Assembly: GCF_900116445.1 (NCBI RefSeq)
Contig: NZ_FPBH01000038.1
Location: 1 to 64,000, forward strand
Length of the DNA stretch: 64,000 nt
Source of the DNA: Paraburkholderia aspalathi
Lineage (GTDB): Bacteria; Pseudomonadota; Gammaproteobacteria; Burkholderiales; Burkholderiaceae
Reading direction: 5' to 3'
Part shown: piece after piece, positions 16,719 through 25,268 of the stretch
How the letters are laid out: the number at the start of each line of letters is the position of its first letter
Numbering within the stretch: the first letter of the stretch is position 1
Notes under the pieces: generated by a model
What the model saw: only the letters and a program-made list of their open reading frames with translations
Databases searched by the model: none
Told to the model about the DNA's origin: nothing
Position numbers and translations under genes: made by a program

Positions 16719-17842
16719 CAGCGGATGCGTTGATCCTCGGGGCCGGCATTGTCGGCGCGGCTTGCGCGGCGGAGCTGGCCGCGCTGGGCATGCGCGTTGA
16801 GGTACTCGACGCGCAGGGCATCGGCGGCGGCGCGACGGCGGCGGGCATGGGGCATATCGTCGTGATGAACGACTCGCCCGCGGAATTCGCGTTGAGCCGC
16901 TATTCGCGCGACTTGTGGCTGGCGCTCGCGCCTCAGCTGCGCACGCGCGACGCGTTCGCGCGCTGCGGCACTTTGTGGGTCGCGGCCGACGATGAGGAAT
17001 CGCAAGCCGCCCGCGCCATGCATGCCGCCTTCGAAGCGCAGGGCGTCACCGCTCAACTGCTCGACGCGGCCGCGTTGCGGGCGTGTGAGCCGGCGCTGGC
17101 GGCATCGATGGCGGGCGGCCTGCGGATCGAACACGACAGCATCGTGTATGCGCCGACGGTTTCCGAGTGGCTGCTGACGCAATCGTCAGGAGTCGAGAAG
17201 ATCCGTGTGCGGCTCGGTACGCGGGTTACCGCAATCAGCGCGCGTGGCGTGACGCTGGCCGACGGCGAGCGCGTCAGCGCGGAGCACGTGATCGTGGCCA
17301 ATGGTCTGGGTGCTCAGCAACTGCTGCCGTCTCTGCCGTTGCAACCGAAGAAAGGTCATCTGCTGATCACCGACCGTTATCCCGGACTCATTCGCCATCA
17401 GCTGCTCGAGCTGGGCTACATCAAGAGCGCACATCATGCGGCCGGTACCTCGGTGGCGTTCAATGCGCAGCCGCGGCCTACAGGGCAGTTGTTGATCGGC
17501 TCGTCGCGCCAGTTCGATACAACCGATCCTGCCGTCGACATGCCGGTGCTCGCGCAGATGCTGCAGCGCGCAGCACGTTATCTGCCGGTCCTGCCGACGC
17601 TCAATGGCATTCGTGCGTGGACCGGGTTCCGTGCGGCGTCGCCGGATGGTCTGCCGTTGATCGGTCCGGCCGGTGATTTTGCACCCGGCGTGTGGCTTGC
17701 GGTTGGACATGAGGGTCTTGGCGTGACGACTTCGCTGGCAACCGCAAAGTTGCTCGCCGCACAGATCACTGGGAACACTGCACCGATTCCCGTCGAGCCT
17801 TACTTGCCGGTCCGTTTTGCGCAACAGGTGGCCCATGGCTGA
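16715..17842 (+). CDS. lhpB: D-hydroxyproline dehydrogenase, DAO-type FAD subunit
   Basis: It starts at MTADALILG, overlapping the lhpA stop by four bases. The 375-residue product has the dinucleotide-binding motif GAGIVGAAC near residue 9 and the DAO-family C-terminal pattern around RAWTGFRAASPDGLPLIG and VGHEGLGVTTS. It should oxidise cis-4-hydroxy-D-proline to 1-pyrroline-4-hydroxy-2-carboxylate. The two following genes supply a [2Fe-2S] subunit and a second flavoprotein, the composition known for multi-subunit D-hydroxyproline and related amine dehydrogenases that pass electrons to the respiratory chain. Confidence 0.85.
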   Translation: MTADALILGAGIVGAACAAELAALGMRVEVLDAQGIGGGATAAGMGHIVVMNDSPAEFALSRYSRDLWLALAPQLRTRDAFARCGTLWVAADDEESQAARAMHAAFEAQGVTAQLLDAAALRACEPALAASMAGGLRIEHDSIVYAPTVSEWLLTQSSGVEKIRVRLGTRVTAISARGVTLADGERVSAEHVIVANGLGAQQLLPSLPLQPKKGHLLITDRYPGLIRHQLLELGYIKSAHHAAGTSVAFNAQPRPTGQLLIGSSRQFDTTDPAVDMPVLAQMLQRAARYLPVLPTLNGIRAWTGFRAASPDGLPLIGPAGDFAPGVWLAVGHEGLGVTTSLATAKLLAAQITGNTAPIPVEPYLPVRFAQQVAHG

Positions 17843-18149
17843 CGCCGATGCAACATACCTTCACTTGACGATCGACGGTAGAAGCGTCGAGGTCGAAGCC
17901 GGCACGATCGTGGCCGCGGCGCTTGCCATGGCGGGCGCGGGCCGTACGCGGACGTCGGTCAGCGGCGAGCCGCGTGCAGCGCTGTGCGGGATGGGTATCT
18001 GCCAGGAGTGCCGCGTCACGATCGACGGTCGGGCGCATGTATTGGCATGCCAGACGCTTTGCCGCGATGGGCAGGTGGTTTGCACTGCCGCGGCTGTGGC
18101 CAACGCAGTCAACGTGACCAACGCCCCCACCACCACGGCCAACCGATGA
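17835..18149 (+). CDS. lhpF: [2Fe-2S] ferredoxin-like subunit of D-hydroxyproline dehydrogenase
   Basis: Starts at MADADATYLH inside the end of lhpB (8-base overlap); 104 residues. The iron-sulfur ligands are visible as Cys51-x4-Cys56-x2-Cys59 (ALCGMGICQEC) with Cys72 after a short loop (VLACQT), the arrangement of the small subunit of sarcosine/opine-oxidase-like complexes. It links the two flavin subunits electronically. The stop codon overlaps the next start (ATGA). The name follows the A-B-F-E gene order remembered from Pseudomonas. Confidence 0.85.
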   Translation: MADADATYLHLTIDGRSVEVEAGTIVAAALAMAGAGRTRTSVSGEPRAALCGMGICQECRVTIDGRAHVLACQTLCRDGQVVCTAAAVANAVNVTNAPTTTANR

Positions 18150-19426
18150 AGCAGCATTTCGACATCGTCGTGGTAGGCGCCGGTCCAGCCGGATTGAACG
18201 CAGCGCAGGCAGCGGCGCGCGAGGGCGCCACAGTCGCGGTGCTCGACGACAATCCGCGCGCCGGCGGTCAAATCTGGCGGCAAGGTCCCGGCCATCCGCC
18301 GCAAGTGCCGCTACAAGGCCTGCTCGCCGTTTTGAAGACGCAAACCAACGTCACCCTTTTGCCATCCACTCGCGTAATCGCGCCTTTGAGTCCGCGAGGT
18401 TTGCTGCTCGAGTCGGCTGAGCACGGTGGCGTGTCGATCAGCTACGATCGATTGATTCTCGCGACCGGCGCGCGCGAGCGGCTATTGCCATTCGCCGGCT
18501 GGACGTTGCCTGGCGTGACCGGTGCGGGCGCGCTGCAGGCACTCATCAAAGGCGGCATGCCGGTACGCGGCGAACGGATCGTGATTGCAGGCAGCGGTCC
18601 CTTGCTGATCGCGGCGCTTGCCACCGCGCGTGCGGCGGGGGGGCGCGTGCTGGCGGTCGTGGAGCAGGCCTCGGCATTTGAGGTCGCCCGCTTCGGAGCC
18701 TCATTGCTGGGCGAGCCGGCGAAGTTACGGCAAGCCTTTACCATGACGCGCGGCTTCGCGGGCGTGCGTTACTGGACCGGCAGCATTGTCCGGAAAGCTC
18801 ATGGCGATGGCCGCGTCGAGCGCGTGACGATCCGGCGCGGCGAGCATGAGTCGACGCTCGACTGCGACCGCATCGCCTGCGGCTATGGACTCGTGCCGAA
18901 TATCACGCTTGCGCAAGCGCTCGGCTGTGCGATCACCGAAGCGGGCGAGATCGTCGTCGACGACGAACAGCGGACTTCGGTCGACGGCGTGCTGGCAGCA
19001 GGCGAATGCACGGGCGTCGGCGGCGCGGAACTGGCGGGTGTGGAAGGCGAGATTGCCGGGCTGGCCGCGAGCGGCGTCTCGGCAAACCGCACCGCATTGC
19101 AAGCGCAACGAGCCCGATGGCGGCGTTTCGCAAGGCGCGTCGAAACGGCCTTTGCCTTGCAGACCGCCGCGCGCACGCCACCCGACGACGCCACGCTGCT
19201 CTGCCGTTGCGAAGACGTCAGCTTCGGCGAGGTACGCGCCTATCCGGATTGGCGCGAGGCCAAGCTGCATACCCGCTGCGGGATGGGTGCATGCCAGGGC
19301 CGAATCTGTGGCGCCGCGGCTTCGCTGTATTTAGGCTGGCAAGCTGCAGCGCCGCGCCCGCCGTTCAGTCCGGCGCAAATCGGCACGTTGATGGCAATCA
19401 GCGAGGAGCCGTTGCCCGCTGAGTGA
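18146..19426 (+). CDS. lhpE: D-hydroxyproline dehydrogenase, pyridine-nucleotide-type flavoprotein subunit
   Basis: Starts at MKQHFDIVVV in an ATGA overlap; 426 residues. The FAD motif GAGPAGLNAA lies at 11-20, and a second nucleotide-binding motif follows (GSGPLLIAAL). The C-terminal 80 residues hold a BFD-like [2Fe-2S] domain with Cys353, Cys355, Cys378 and Cys383 (CRCEDVSFGEV, RCGMGACQGR). This matches the alpha subunits of opine/octopine and hydroxyproline dehydrogenases. It works with lhpB and lhpF as one complex; the tight overlaps argue for fixed stoichiometry. Confidence 0.85.
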   Translation: MKQHFDIVVVGAGPAGLNAAQAAAREGATVAVLDDNPRAGGQIWRQGPGHPPQVPLQGLLAVLKTQTNVTLLPSTRVIAPLSPRGLLLESAEHGGVSISYDRLILATGARERLLPFAGWTLPGVTGAGALQALIKGGMPVRGERIVIAGSGPLLIAALATARAAGGRVLAVVEQASAFEVARFGASLLGEPAKLRQAFTMTRGFAGVRYWTGSIVRKAHGDGRVERVTIRRGEHESTLDCDRIACGYGLVPNITLAQALGCAITEAGEIVVDDEQRTSVDGVLAAGECTGVGGAELAGVEGEIAGLAASGVSANRTALQAQRARWRRFARRVETAFALQTAARTPPDDATLLCRCEDVSFGEVRAYPDWREAKLHTRCGMGACQGRICGAAASLYLGWQAAAPRPPFSPAQIGTLMAISEEPLPAE

Positions 19427-19567
19427 AACAGCCGTCCATTCGTCCGCTGGATATTTTCAATAGCGCGTGGCCCTATAATCGACCGCAAGCGCCACCCCGT
19501 GCAGTCGCGCGGATGAACGCACCAACGGCACTCAACGCACAACCGCACCGACCACGGAACCCGCACG

Positions 19568-20335
19568 ATGAACACGCTGGCTCATCCGCTCGAACCGGAC
19601 GACGCAACGCTGTCCGGCATGCTGTCGCATTTCACGCTACTTGAGCCCGTGTTCGATGCGATGCCGGACGTGGTGTTCTTCGTCAAGGACGCGCATGCCC
19701 GCTATGCGCTGGTCAATCGCACGTTGGCTTCGCGCTGTGGCTTCAAGGAAAAGTCCGCGCTGCTCGGCAAGACCGCCGAGGACGTCTTCCCGCACCGTTT
19801 CGGTCGCATCTACACCGCCCAGGACAAAGCAATCATCAACGTTGGCAGCCAGATGATCGATCAGCTGGAGCTGCACCTGTATCCCGGCCGTCAGCCGGGA
19901 TGGTGCCTGACCTGCAAGCAGCCGTTGCGCGATCCGGCGGGGAAGGTGGTCGGCCTTGCCGGCATCTCCCGCGACCTGAAAGCGGACGAAAGCAGTCATC
20001 CTGCTTACAGCCGGCTGGCTGAAGTGGTGCAGTCCATTCAGGAAAATTACGTGCAGCCGCTGAATCTGAAACAGCTTGCTGCAATGGCGGATATGTCGGT
20101 GGCGCAACTGGAGCGTTACTTTCACAAAGTGTTTCATTTGACGCCGCGCCAGGTGTTGCTAAAAACGCGGCTAGACGCCGCTACCGCCTTGCTGGTTTCA
20201 CACGACAAGGTCACCGACGTGGCCGCACTCTGCGGCTACACCGACCACAGCGCCTTTACGCGTCAATTCAAGGCGACCGTCGGCGTCACGCCGACCGAGT
20301 ACCGGATGCTGCTGCACGGAACCTCGCGAAGCTGA
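19568..20335 (+). CDS. PAS-AraC transcription regulator, likely of hydroxyproline use
   Basis: 255 residues. The N-terminal PAS-like sensor (about 25-135) contains FDAMPDVVFFVKDAHARYALV, and GISRDL at its end. The C-terminal AraC pair of helix-turn-helix motifs (about 150-250) includes LNLKQLAAMADMSVAQLERY and VTDVAALCGYTDHSAFTRQF. It follows lhpE by 141 bases on the same strand. Regulators of this PAS-AraC build accompany hydroxyproline operons in other proteobacteria, so it probably activates lhp genes; the ligand is inferred from context. Confidence 0.8.
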   Translation: MNTLAHPLEPDDATLSGMLSHFTLLEPVFDAMPDVVFFVKDAHARYALVNRTLASRCGFKEKSALLGKTAEDVFPHRFGRIYTAQDKAIINVGSQMIDQLELHLYPGRQPGWCLTCKQPLRDPAGKVVGLAGISRDLKADESSHPAYSRLAEVVQSIQENYVQPLNLKQLAAMADMSVAQLERYFHKVFHLTPRQVLLKTRLDAATALLVSHDKVTDVAALCGYTDHSAFTRQFKATVGVTPTEYRMLLHGTSRS

Positions 20336-20347
20336 GCCGCCGCGCAC

Positions 20348-20677
20348 ATGGTTCGTCGCAAGCATCATTACTACGTCTATGTCGTCGCACTGGACGACAC
20401 CGTCTGGAACGAGGCGCGCTTTCGCCGCGCGAATCCGGATTACCGGTTCGACAAGCCGTGCGTGTATGTGGGAATGACGGGATTGGACCCGGATCTGAGA
20501 TTCGACCGGCACAAGGCCGGCATTCAGGCAAATCGCTATGTGCGCGATTACGGCCTGCGCCTCATGCCCGAATTGTATGAAGTTTACAATCCGATGCCTT
20601 ACCGCGGCGCACAGGATATGGAAGTGGAATTGGCGATTGGACTACGGGAGGCGGGGTACGGCGTCTGGCAGGCGTAA
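20348..20677 (+). CDS. GIY-YIG-like small protein
   Basis: 109 residues beginning MVRRKHHYYVYVVALDD. The pair YYVYVV ... CVYVGMTG followed by DRHKAG resembles the start of a GIY-YIG nuclease fold (two strands, a Gly, then a helix with Arg/His). The usual catalytic Glu is not obvious; VELAIGLREAG near the end holds candidates. Only 12 bases separate it from the AraC gene, so it may be read through from it, though a functional link is unlikely. Cytoplasmic; function unknown. Confidence 0.55.
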   Translation: MVRRKHHYYVYVVALDDTVWNEARFRRANPDYRFDKPCVYVGMTGLDPDLRFDRHKAGIQANRYVRDYGLRLMPELYEVYNPMPYRGAQDMEVELAIGLREAGYGVWQA

Positions 20678-20696
20678 CTAAAATCTACAACGCGCC

Positions 20697-20957
20697 TTAT
20701 TTCACACCGAGTCCGCGCAACACTGCATTGCCTTCGGGCGTCAGACGGATATGCGAGGCGCCGGCGTCGCCGGAGACCGTTTCGATCAGGCCGGCTTCGT
20801 GAAGCTGCGGAATCTCGGGTTTCGCGGATGCGTCGATCGGCGCGTGCAGCAACAGCAGCAGCGTTGCCAGTTCGTGATGGCTCAGCAAGCGACGCAGAAT
20901 CGTGGGCTTTTTCGCCGGTGCGGGCGAGTCGTTCGTGTTGTGATCGGGCTGGTTCAT
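20697..20957 (-). CDS. small winged-helix-like protein, 86 aa
   Basis: The ATG at 20957 (MNQPDHNTND) has AAGGTG upstream and is preferred over an in-frame ATG nine bases earlier. After a polar N-terminus the sequence reads ILRRLLSHHELATLLLLLHA, then IPQLHEAGLIETVSGDAGAS, then IRLTPEGNAVLRGLGVK. This is the helix, helix, wing layout of MarR/PadR-like winged helices but without room for a full dimer domain. It converges on the 20348 gene with 19 bases between. Likely a small DNA-binding or adaptor protein; no family certain. Confidence 0.55.
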   Translation of the reverse strand: MNQPDHNTNDSPAPAKKPTILRRLLSHHELATLLLLLHAPIDASAKPEIPQLHEAGLIETVSGDAGASHIRLTPEGNAVLRGLGVK

Positions 20958-21113
20958 GAAGCGCACCTTGTGCGGATTAGTGTCGGATGGATCATGCGGA
21001 TGAAGTCTTAAACGATTCTTAAGACACCATTGTGATGTAACACCGTGACACTATGATTGCGCCGGAACAAGTTACCGACCGTTACACCTGGCCGATTATT
21101 GCGTCTGCTTACC

Positions 21114-21446
21114 TTACGGCGCGCAAGTTTTGCTCGCCGATTCTATCCACAGATTGTTCACGTGGCGTTTGCCCGCGTAGAAGCGATAAGTCGTCGCGCC
21201 GTTGTCGCTACGGACCTTGACGATATTCGAATCGCCGAAATCGAGCATCTGACCCTGCGGAATCGCGGTCGATTTGAACGCGGCGTTGTGGCTGGTCGCC
21301 ACTTGCGTCAGGCAGGCGACTACGTCGCTGACCGAGCGTTGCGTGGTGGTGTCCGTGACGGGCTCGCCGGCATCCGGATTCTTCTGGAAGTACGCGCAAG
21401 CGCTGAGAAGCAGGGGAACTGACAGGACTACGGCAAACTTCTTCAT
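21114..21446 (-). CDS. small lipoprotein, 110 aa
   Basis: AGGAGAG lies right before the ATG at 21446. The N-terminus MKKFAVVLSVPLLLSAC is a lipoprotein signal with lipobox LLSAC, so Cys17 would be lipidated and the protein held in the outer or inner membrane facing the periplasm. The mature part is polar, with a possible disulfide between the Cys in VVACLTQV and the penultimate region (KTCAP). It appears to be a widespread small Burkholderiales lipoprotein of unknown role. Confidence 0.75.
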   Translation of the reverse strand: MKKFAVVLSVPLLLSACAYFQKNPDAGEPVTDTTTQRSVSDVVACLTQVATSHNAAFKSTAIPQGQMLDFGDSNIVKVRSDNGATTYRFYAGKRHVNNLWIESASKTCAP

Positions 21447-21660
21447 ATCTCTCCTGGCGTTTCATTCGGCTGACGGTACGCGCCACACCCGTATGGGGCA
21501 GGGTGCGCGCGGCACTGGCCGCGGATCAAACGCCATTATATCGGTGCGGCGCGCCCGCTTGAGCCGATGGAGCATGCGCCGTGCCCGATCTGCGTGAATT
21601 CGCGGGTGGAGGGCCGCGAACCGCAAACCACCGTCCACCAGCATTGCCGGCCGCAAACCC

Positions 21661-23544
21661 CTACTTGCGTCGCTGAGCCTGCGCTGCGAGCCGTACGGCT
21701 GCATTGGCCGCGCCATAACCGTCGTAGCCGCCGCGCCGTTCGACAATCTCCAGGAAAAAGCGCTGATCGAGTTGTTCGGTGTAAGCGTGGAAGAACTCGC
21801 CACCGCGTTCGTCGCGGTCATACAGGATGTTGTGCGCGCGCAGCGCCTCGAGCGTCTCGTCCGGCAGCGCGTAGCGGGCGGCGAGGTCGTCGTAGTAATT
21901 GCGCGGAATGCGTAGCACTGGCAGACCGTCGGCGACGAATTCGGGAACTGCGCTGAAAATGTCGCCGGTGCTGAACGCGACGTGATTCAGGCCCGAGCCG
22001 TGGTAGGTATGCAAGGCTTCGGCCACCGCCGTGTGATGGTCCACGGAGGCGTTCAGTACGATTCGCACCGAACCGTCGTGACTGCGCAGCGCGCGGCTGC
22101 GCACCAGCCCGTACGGGTCGGGCACCAGCACGCCGGGCTCGGCCTGGAAGCCGAGCGCGGTCCGCAGAAACAGAACCCATGTATCCAGCGAAGGCGCCGG
22201 CACCGACAGGCAGACATGGTCGATGCGCGCGAGCGGTCCCACTTCGGTCGGACCATTAATGTCGGTGAGCACGAAATCAGCTTCGAACAGGGTGGGCTGG
22301 TCCGGTGTCTCGTCGACGAAATAGTTCAGGCTGCCGTCGGGCGCCTGCACGGCCGGCAGCACGCGTTCGTTCGGGCCGATCTGGCCCGAGAACGGGGCGT
22401 AGCCGAACCCGGCGGCGCGCTCGAACGCCTGATTGGCGTCGTCCACGCGGAAGGCCGACGCGCACAGCGACAAACCATGCTGCTGGAAGAAAGCATTGGC
22501 GAATGAATCCGGTTCGGCATTCAGCACGATCGACGCTGCGCCATGCTGAAACAGCGTCACATCTTTCGAACGATGCTGGCCGGCCTGACGGAAGCACAGC
22601 TTGCCGAGCCAGTCGACGAGATGCGCGCGGGTCGTGTGGTCGACCGCGAACTCGAGAAACTGATAGCCGACGTGCGCGGGCGCAGCGGGCGATCGATAGA
22701 GTTCGCCGACCGGCTGCCGGGTGGATTCAAGGAGCGCCCGGGTCTGTTCCTCGAGGAACAGCAATGAGCGATGGCCGTCCGCCGCGGTGATGGCGGTCGG
22801 CGCGGCGCGAAAACCGTCGTTGAAGATTTCGAGCGAAAGCGGCCCGGAGTAGCCGGTTTTCACGACCTGGGCGGTGAAGCCTGCCAGATCGAAATCGCCT
22901 TGGCCCGGGAAGCAGCGGTAGTGGCGGCTCCATTCCAGCACGTCCATGGCGAGCTTCGGCGCATCGGCAATCTGCACGAAGGCGATGCGATCGCCCGGGA
23001 TATCAGCGATCCCGTCCACCGTATCGTTCAGCGACAGCGTATGAAAACTGTCGAGCACAAGCCCCAGATTCGGATGATTGACCGCATTGACGAGTTTCCA
23101 CGCGTGGCGGTAGGTCTTGACGTGCTTGCCCCACGCAAGCGCCTCATAGCCGGCGATCACGCCGGCCGCTGCGGCCGCGCGGGCCAGCGCGCCGAGCTGG
23201 TCGGTCATCAGCGAGTCGTCGCCGATGGTGTCGGGGGAAACGTTGCTGCACACCAGAATCCGGTCCGTACCCAGTTCGTGCATCACGTCGAACTTGCGTT
23301 TCGCCCGATCCAGATTGCGTTCGAGGCGTTCCGGGCTTACGCCGTCGAAATCGCGGAACGGCTGAAACAGCATGATCTTCAGCCCGAGATCCTCGGCGAT
23401 GCGCCGCACGTCGGCGGGTGAGCCGTCGAAATACAGCAGGTCGTTCTCGAAGATTTCGACGCCTTCGAAGCCCGCCGCCTGGATTGCGGTCAGCTTTTCG
23501 ACGAGGGTCCCGCTGATCGACACGGTGGCAATCGAACGTTGCAT
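21661..23544 (-). CDS. quiC: 3-dehydroshikimate dehydratase, two-domain (TIM barrel + HPPD-like)
   Basis: The ATG at 23544 (MQRSIATVSISG) follows AGGAGCCGTTC. The product is 627 residues. Residues 1 to about 275 are a sugar-isomerase-like TIM barrel with metal-ligand regions VEIFEND, LVLDSFHTLSL and LSLEIFND. From about 290 to the end are vicinal-oxygen-chelate repeats like 4-hydroxyphenylpyruvate dioxygenase, with His in IDHVCLSV and LNHVAFST and Glu in FFLEIVERRGGYDGYG. This is the QuiC1 type of dehydratase that turns 3-dehydroshikimate into protocatechuate in quinate/shikimate breakdown. It is divergent from aroQ-aroE-MFS, which supply the preceding steps. Confidence 0.85.
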   Translation of the reverse strand: MQRSIATVSISGTLVEKLTAIQAAGFEGVEIFENDLLYFDGSPADVRRIAEDLGLKIMLFQPFRDFDGVSPERLERNLDRAKRKFDVMHELGTDRILVCSNVSPDTIGDDSLMTDQLGALARAAAAAGVIAGYEALAWGKHVKTYRHAWKLVNAVNHPNLGLVLDSFHTLSLNDTVDGIADIPGDRIAFVQIADAPKLAMDVLEWSRHYRCFPGQGDFDLAGFTAQVVKTGYSGPLSLEIFNDGFRAAPTAITAADGHRSLLFLEEQTRALLESTRQPVGELYRSPAAPAHVGYQFLEFAVDHTTRAHLVDWLGKLCFRQAGQHRSKDVTLFQHGAASIVLNAEPDSFANAFFQQHGLSLCASAFRVDDANQAFERAAGFGYAPFSGQIGPNERVLPAVQAPDGSLNYFVDETPDQPTLFEADFVLTDINGPTEVGPLARIDHVCLSVPAPSLDTWVLFLRTALGFQAEPGVLVPDPYGLVRSRALRSHDGSVRIVLNASVDHHTAVAEALHTYHGSGLNHVAFSTGDIFSAVPEFVADGLPVLRIPRNYYDDLAARYALPDETLEALRAHNILYDRDERGGEFFHAYTEQLDQRFFLEIVERRGGYDGYGAANAAVRLAAQAQRRK

Positions 23545-23864
23545 GAACGGCTCCTGCAAAAACAATGAAACGACTGGTGGGGCGGCGCGAAGCGGCCGCT
23601 GTGCGGCGTCCGCGTGTCTTGCGGTCCGCTATGCTGCAATGCGCAAAATGGTCTAGCTAGTTACTGTCAACCAGCAGGCCGCAGGCCAGAACTACCCATA
23701 TTAGCGGAATTTCCCGACAGTCTATACAAACTAACTAGATGGTACAAATTCGTATAAACCCCGAATGACGATTGCGGGCAATGCGCGCACACTGCGCTTA
23801 CGTTGTAGAGCCACGGCGCATGCTGTGGCCCGCTTTATGCCTTACTTTTGCAGGAGTGGTCGTC
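23545..23864. promoter_or_regulatory. divergent control region of the quinate/shikimate genes
   Basis: Two inverted near-copies of one sequence lie 66 bases apart: TCTAGCTAGTT at 23652-23662 and AACTAACTAGA at 23729-23739 (10 of 11 bases pair). The second is next to TATAC (23723) and GTATA (23752). These are plausible TetR-family operators controlling quiC (minus) and aroQ (plus), with the regulator encoded at 26730. The link is inferred from position and symmetry. Confidence 0.5.
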
Positions 23865-24320
23865 ATGAGTTTTGCTTCAGTGCTGGTCCTCAACGGACCG
23901 AATCTCAACCTGCTCGGCACGCGTGAGCCGGCCATCTACGGTTCGGAAACGCTCGACGACGTCGCGCGGCTCTGCCGCGACGCGGGCGAGCGGCTGGATC
24001 TGTCGGTCGATTTCTGCCAATCGAATGCGGAACATCAACTCATCGACTGGCTGCATGCGGCGCGCAGCAAGGTTGACGGCATCGTGATCAATCCGGCGGC
24101 TTACACGCATACCTCGGTGGCGATTGCCGACGCGCTCTCTGCGATCGAAAAGCCCGTCATCGAGGTGCATATCTCGAACGTGCATCGCCGCGAAGCGTTC
24201 CGGCATCACTCGTACGTATCGGCGGTGGCCGAGGCGATCATCGTCGGTTGCGGCACGCAGGGGTATGTGCTCGCTCTGGAGCGGATGGCGGTCATCCTTA
24301 AGAATAGGGCGGCCAAATGA
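23865..24320 (+). CDS. aroQ: 3-dehydroquinate dehydratase, type II
   Basis: The ATG at 23865 is chosen for AGGAGTGGTCGTC upstream and the family N-terminus SVLVLNGPNLNLLGTREP; 151 residues is the usual size. Active-site features are Arg20, Tyr25 (AIYG), Asn in INPAAYTHTS, HISN and the HRREAFRHHS loop. It interconverts 3-dehydroquinate and 3-dehydroshikimate. Placed with aroE, a transporter and quiC it probably serves quinate catabolism rather than aromatic amino acid synthesis. Its stop overlaps the aroE start. Confidence 0.93.
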   Translation: MSFASVLVLNGPNLNLLGTREPAIYGSETLDDVARLCRDAGERLDLSVDFCQSNAEHQLIDWLHAARSKVDGIVINPAAYTHTSVAIADALSAIEKPVIEVHISNVHRREAFRHHSYVSAVAEAIIVGCGTQGYVLALERMAVILKNRAAK

Positions 24321-25222
24321 ACGCACAAGCGAATACCCAGACAAACGCTCAGGCGAGCCCACAATCGTTTCTCGTCGGTCTGATCGGTTCGGGCATCGGC
24401 GGATCCCTTAGCCCCGCGATGCATGAGGAAGAGGGCAGCAAACTCGGCCTGCACTATGTATATCGGCGCGTCGATCTGGAGGCGCTGAAGCTGGACATCA
24501 CGGCGCTCTCCGATTTGCTCGTTTCAGCCGAGCGCATGGGCTACAACGGGCTGAACATCACGTACCCCTGCAAACAGGCCGTGATTCCGCTGCTCGACGA
24601 ACTCTCCGACGACGCGCGCGCACTCGGCGCGGTCAACACCGTCCTGTTCAAGAACGGCAAACGTATCGGCCACAACACCGATTGGTCCGGTTTTGCGCGC
24701 GCGTTTCAACGCGGCCTGCCGGACGTATCGCTGGAACGCGTCGTACAACTGGGCGCGGGCGGCGCGGGCGCAGCGGTCGCGCATGCCGCGCTGACCATGG
24801 GTGCGCAAACGCTCACGCTATTCGACGTGGACGCCGAGCGTGCCGCATCGCTCGCCGCGGAATTGCAGAAGCGTTTCCCCGCCTCCACCGTCAGTGCCGG
24901 TAGCTCGCTCGCAGAATCGCTCGCCGCCGCTAACGGCCTGATTCACGCAACGCCCACCGGCATGGCGAAATTGCCTGGCTTGCCGCTGCCGGTTGAATTG
25001 CTGCACCGCGATTTATGGGTGGCGGACATCGTCTATTTCCCGATCCGCACCGCGCTGCTGCAGGCCGCCGAAGAACTCGGCTGCCGCACGCTGAGCGGCG
25101 GCGGGATGGCGGTGTATCAGGCGGTCGACGCGATGCGTATCTTCACGGGCCTCGAACCCGACGCCGAGCGCGTGTACACGCATTTCCAGTCCTTGTTGCA
25201 ACGCCAGGCCAGTAACACATAA
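24317..25222 (+). CDS. aroE: shikimate/quinate dehydrogenase
   Basis: 301 residues, translationally coupled to aroQ (ATGA). The substrate domain has SLSPAMHEEEG (about 30-40), catalytic Lys86 in NITYPCKQ and Asp122 in NTDWSGF. The nucleotide-binding loop is LGAGGAGAAV (145-154), followed by FDVDAERA, whose acidic Asp after the second strand favours NAD over NADP. The N-terminus carries about 15 extra Gln/Asn/Ala-rich residues. Together with the neighbours it likely oxidises shikimate and/or quinate to the dehydro acids; the preferred substrate cannot be read from the sequence. Confidence 0.88.
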   Translation: MNAQANTQTNAQASPQSFLVGLIGSGIGGSLSPAMHEEEGSKLGLHYVYRRVDLEALKLDITALSDLLVSAERMGYNGLNITYPCKQAVIPLLDELSDDARALGAVNTVLFKNGKRIGHNTDWSGFARAFQRGLPDVSLERVVQLGAGGAGAAVAHAALTMGAQTLTLFDVDAERAASLAAELQKRFPASTVSAGSSLAESLAAANGLIHATPTGMAKLPGLPLPVELLHRDLWVADIVYFPIRTALLQAAEELGCRTLSGGGMAVYQAVDAMRIFTGLEPDAERVYTHFQSLLQRQASNT

Positions 25223-25268
25223 GCCATACATATCCGGTACGTAACCCGACCGAGGAGACAGAGACGCC

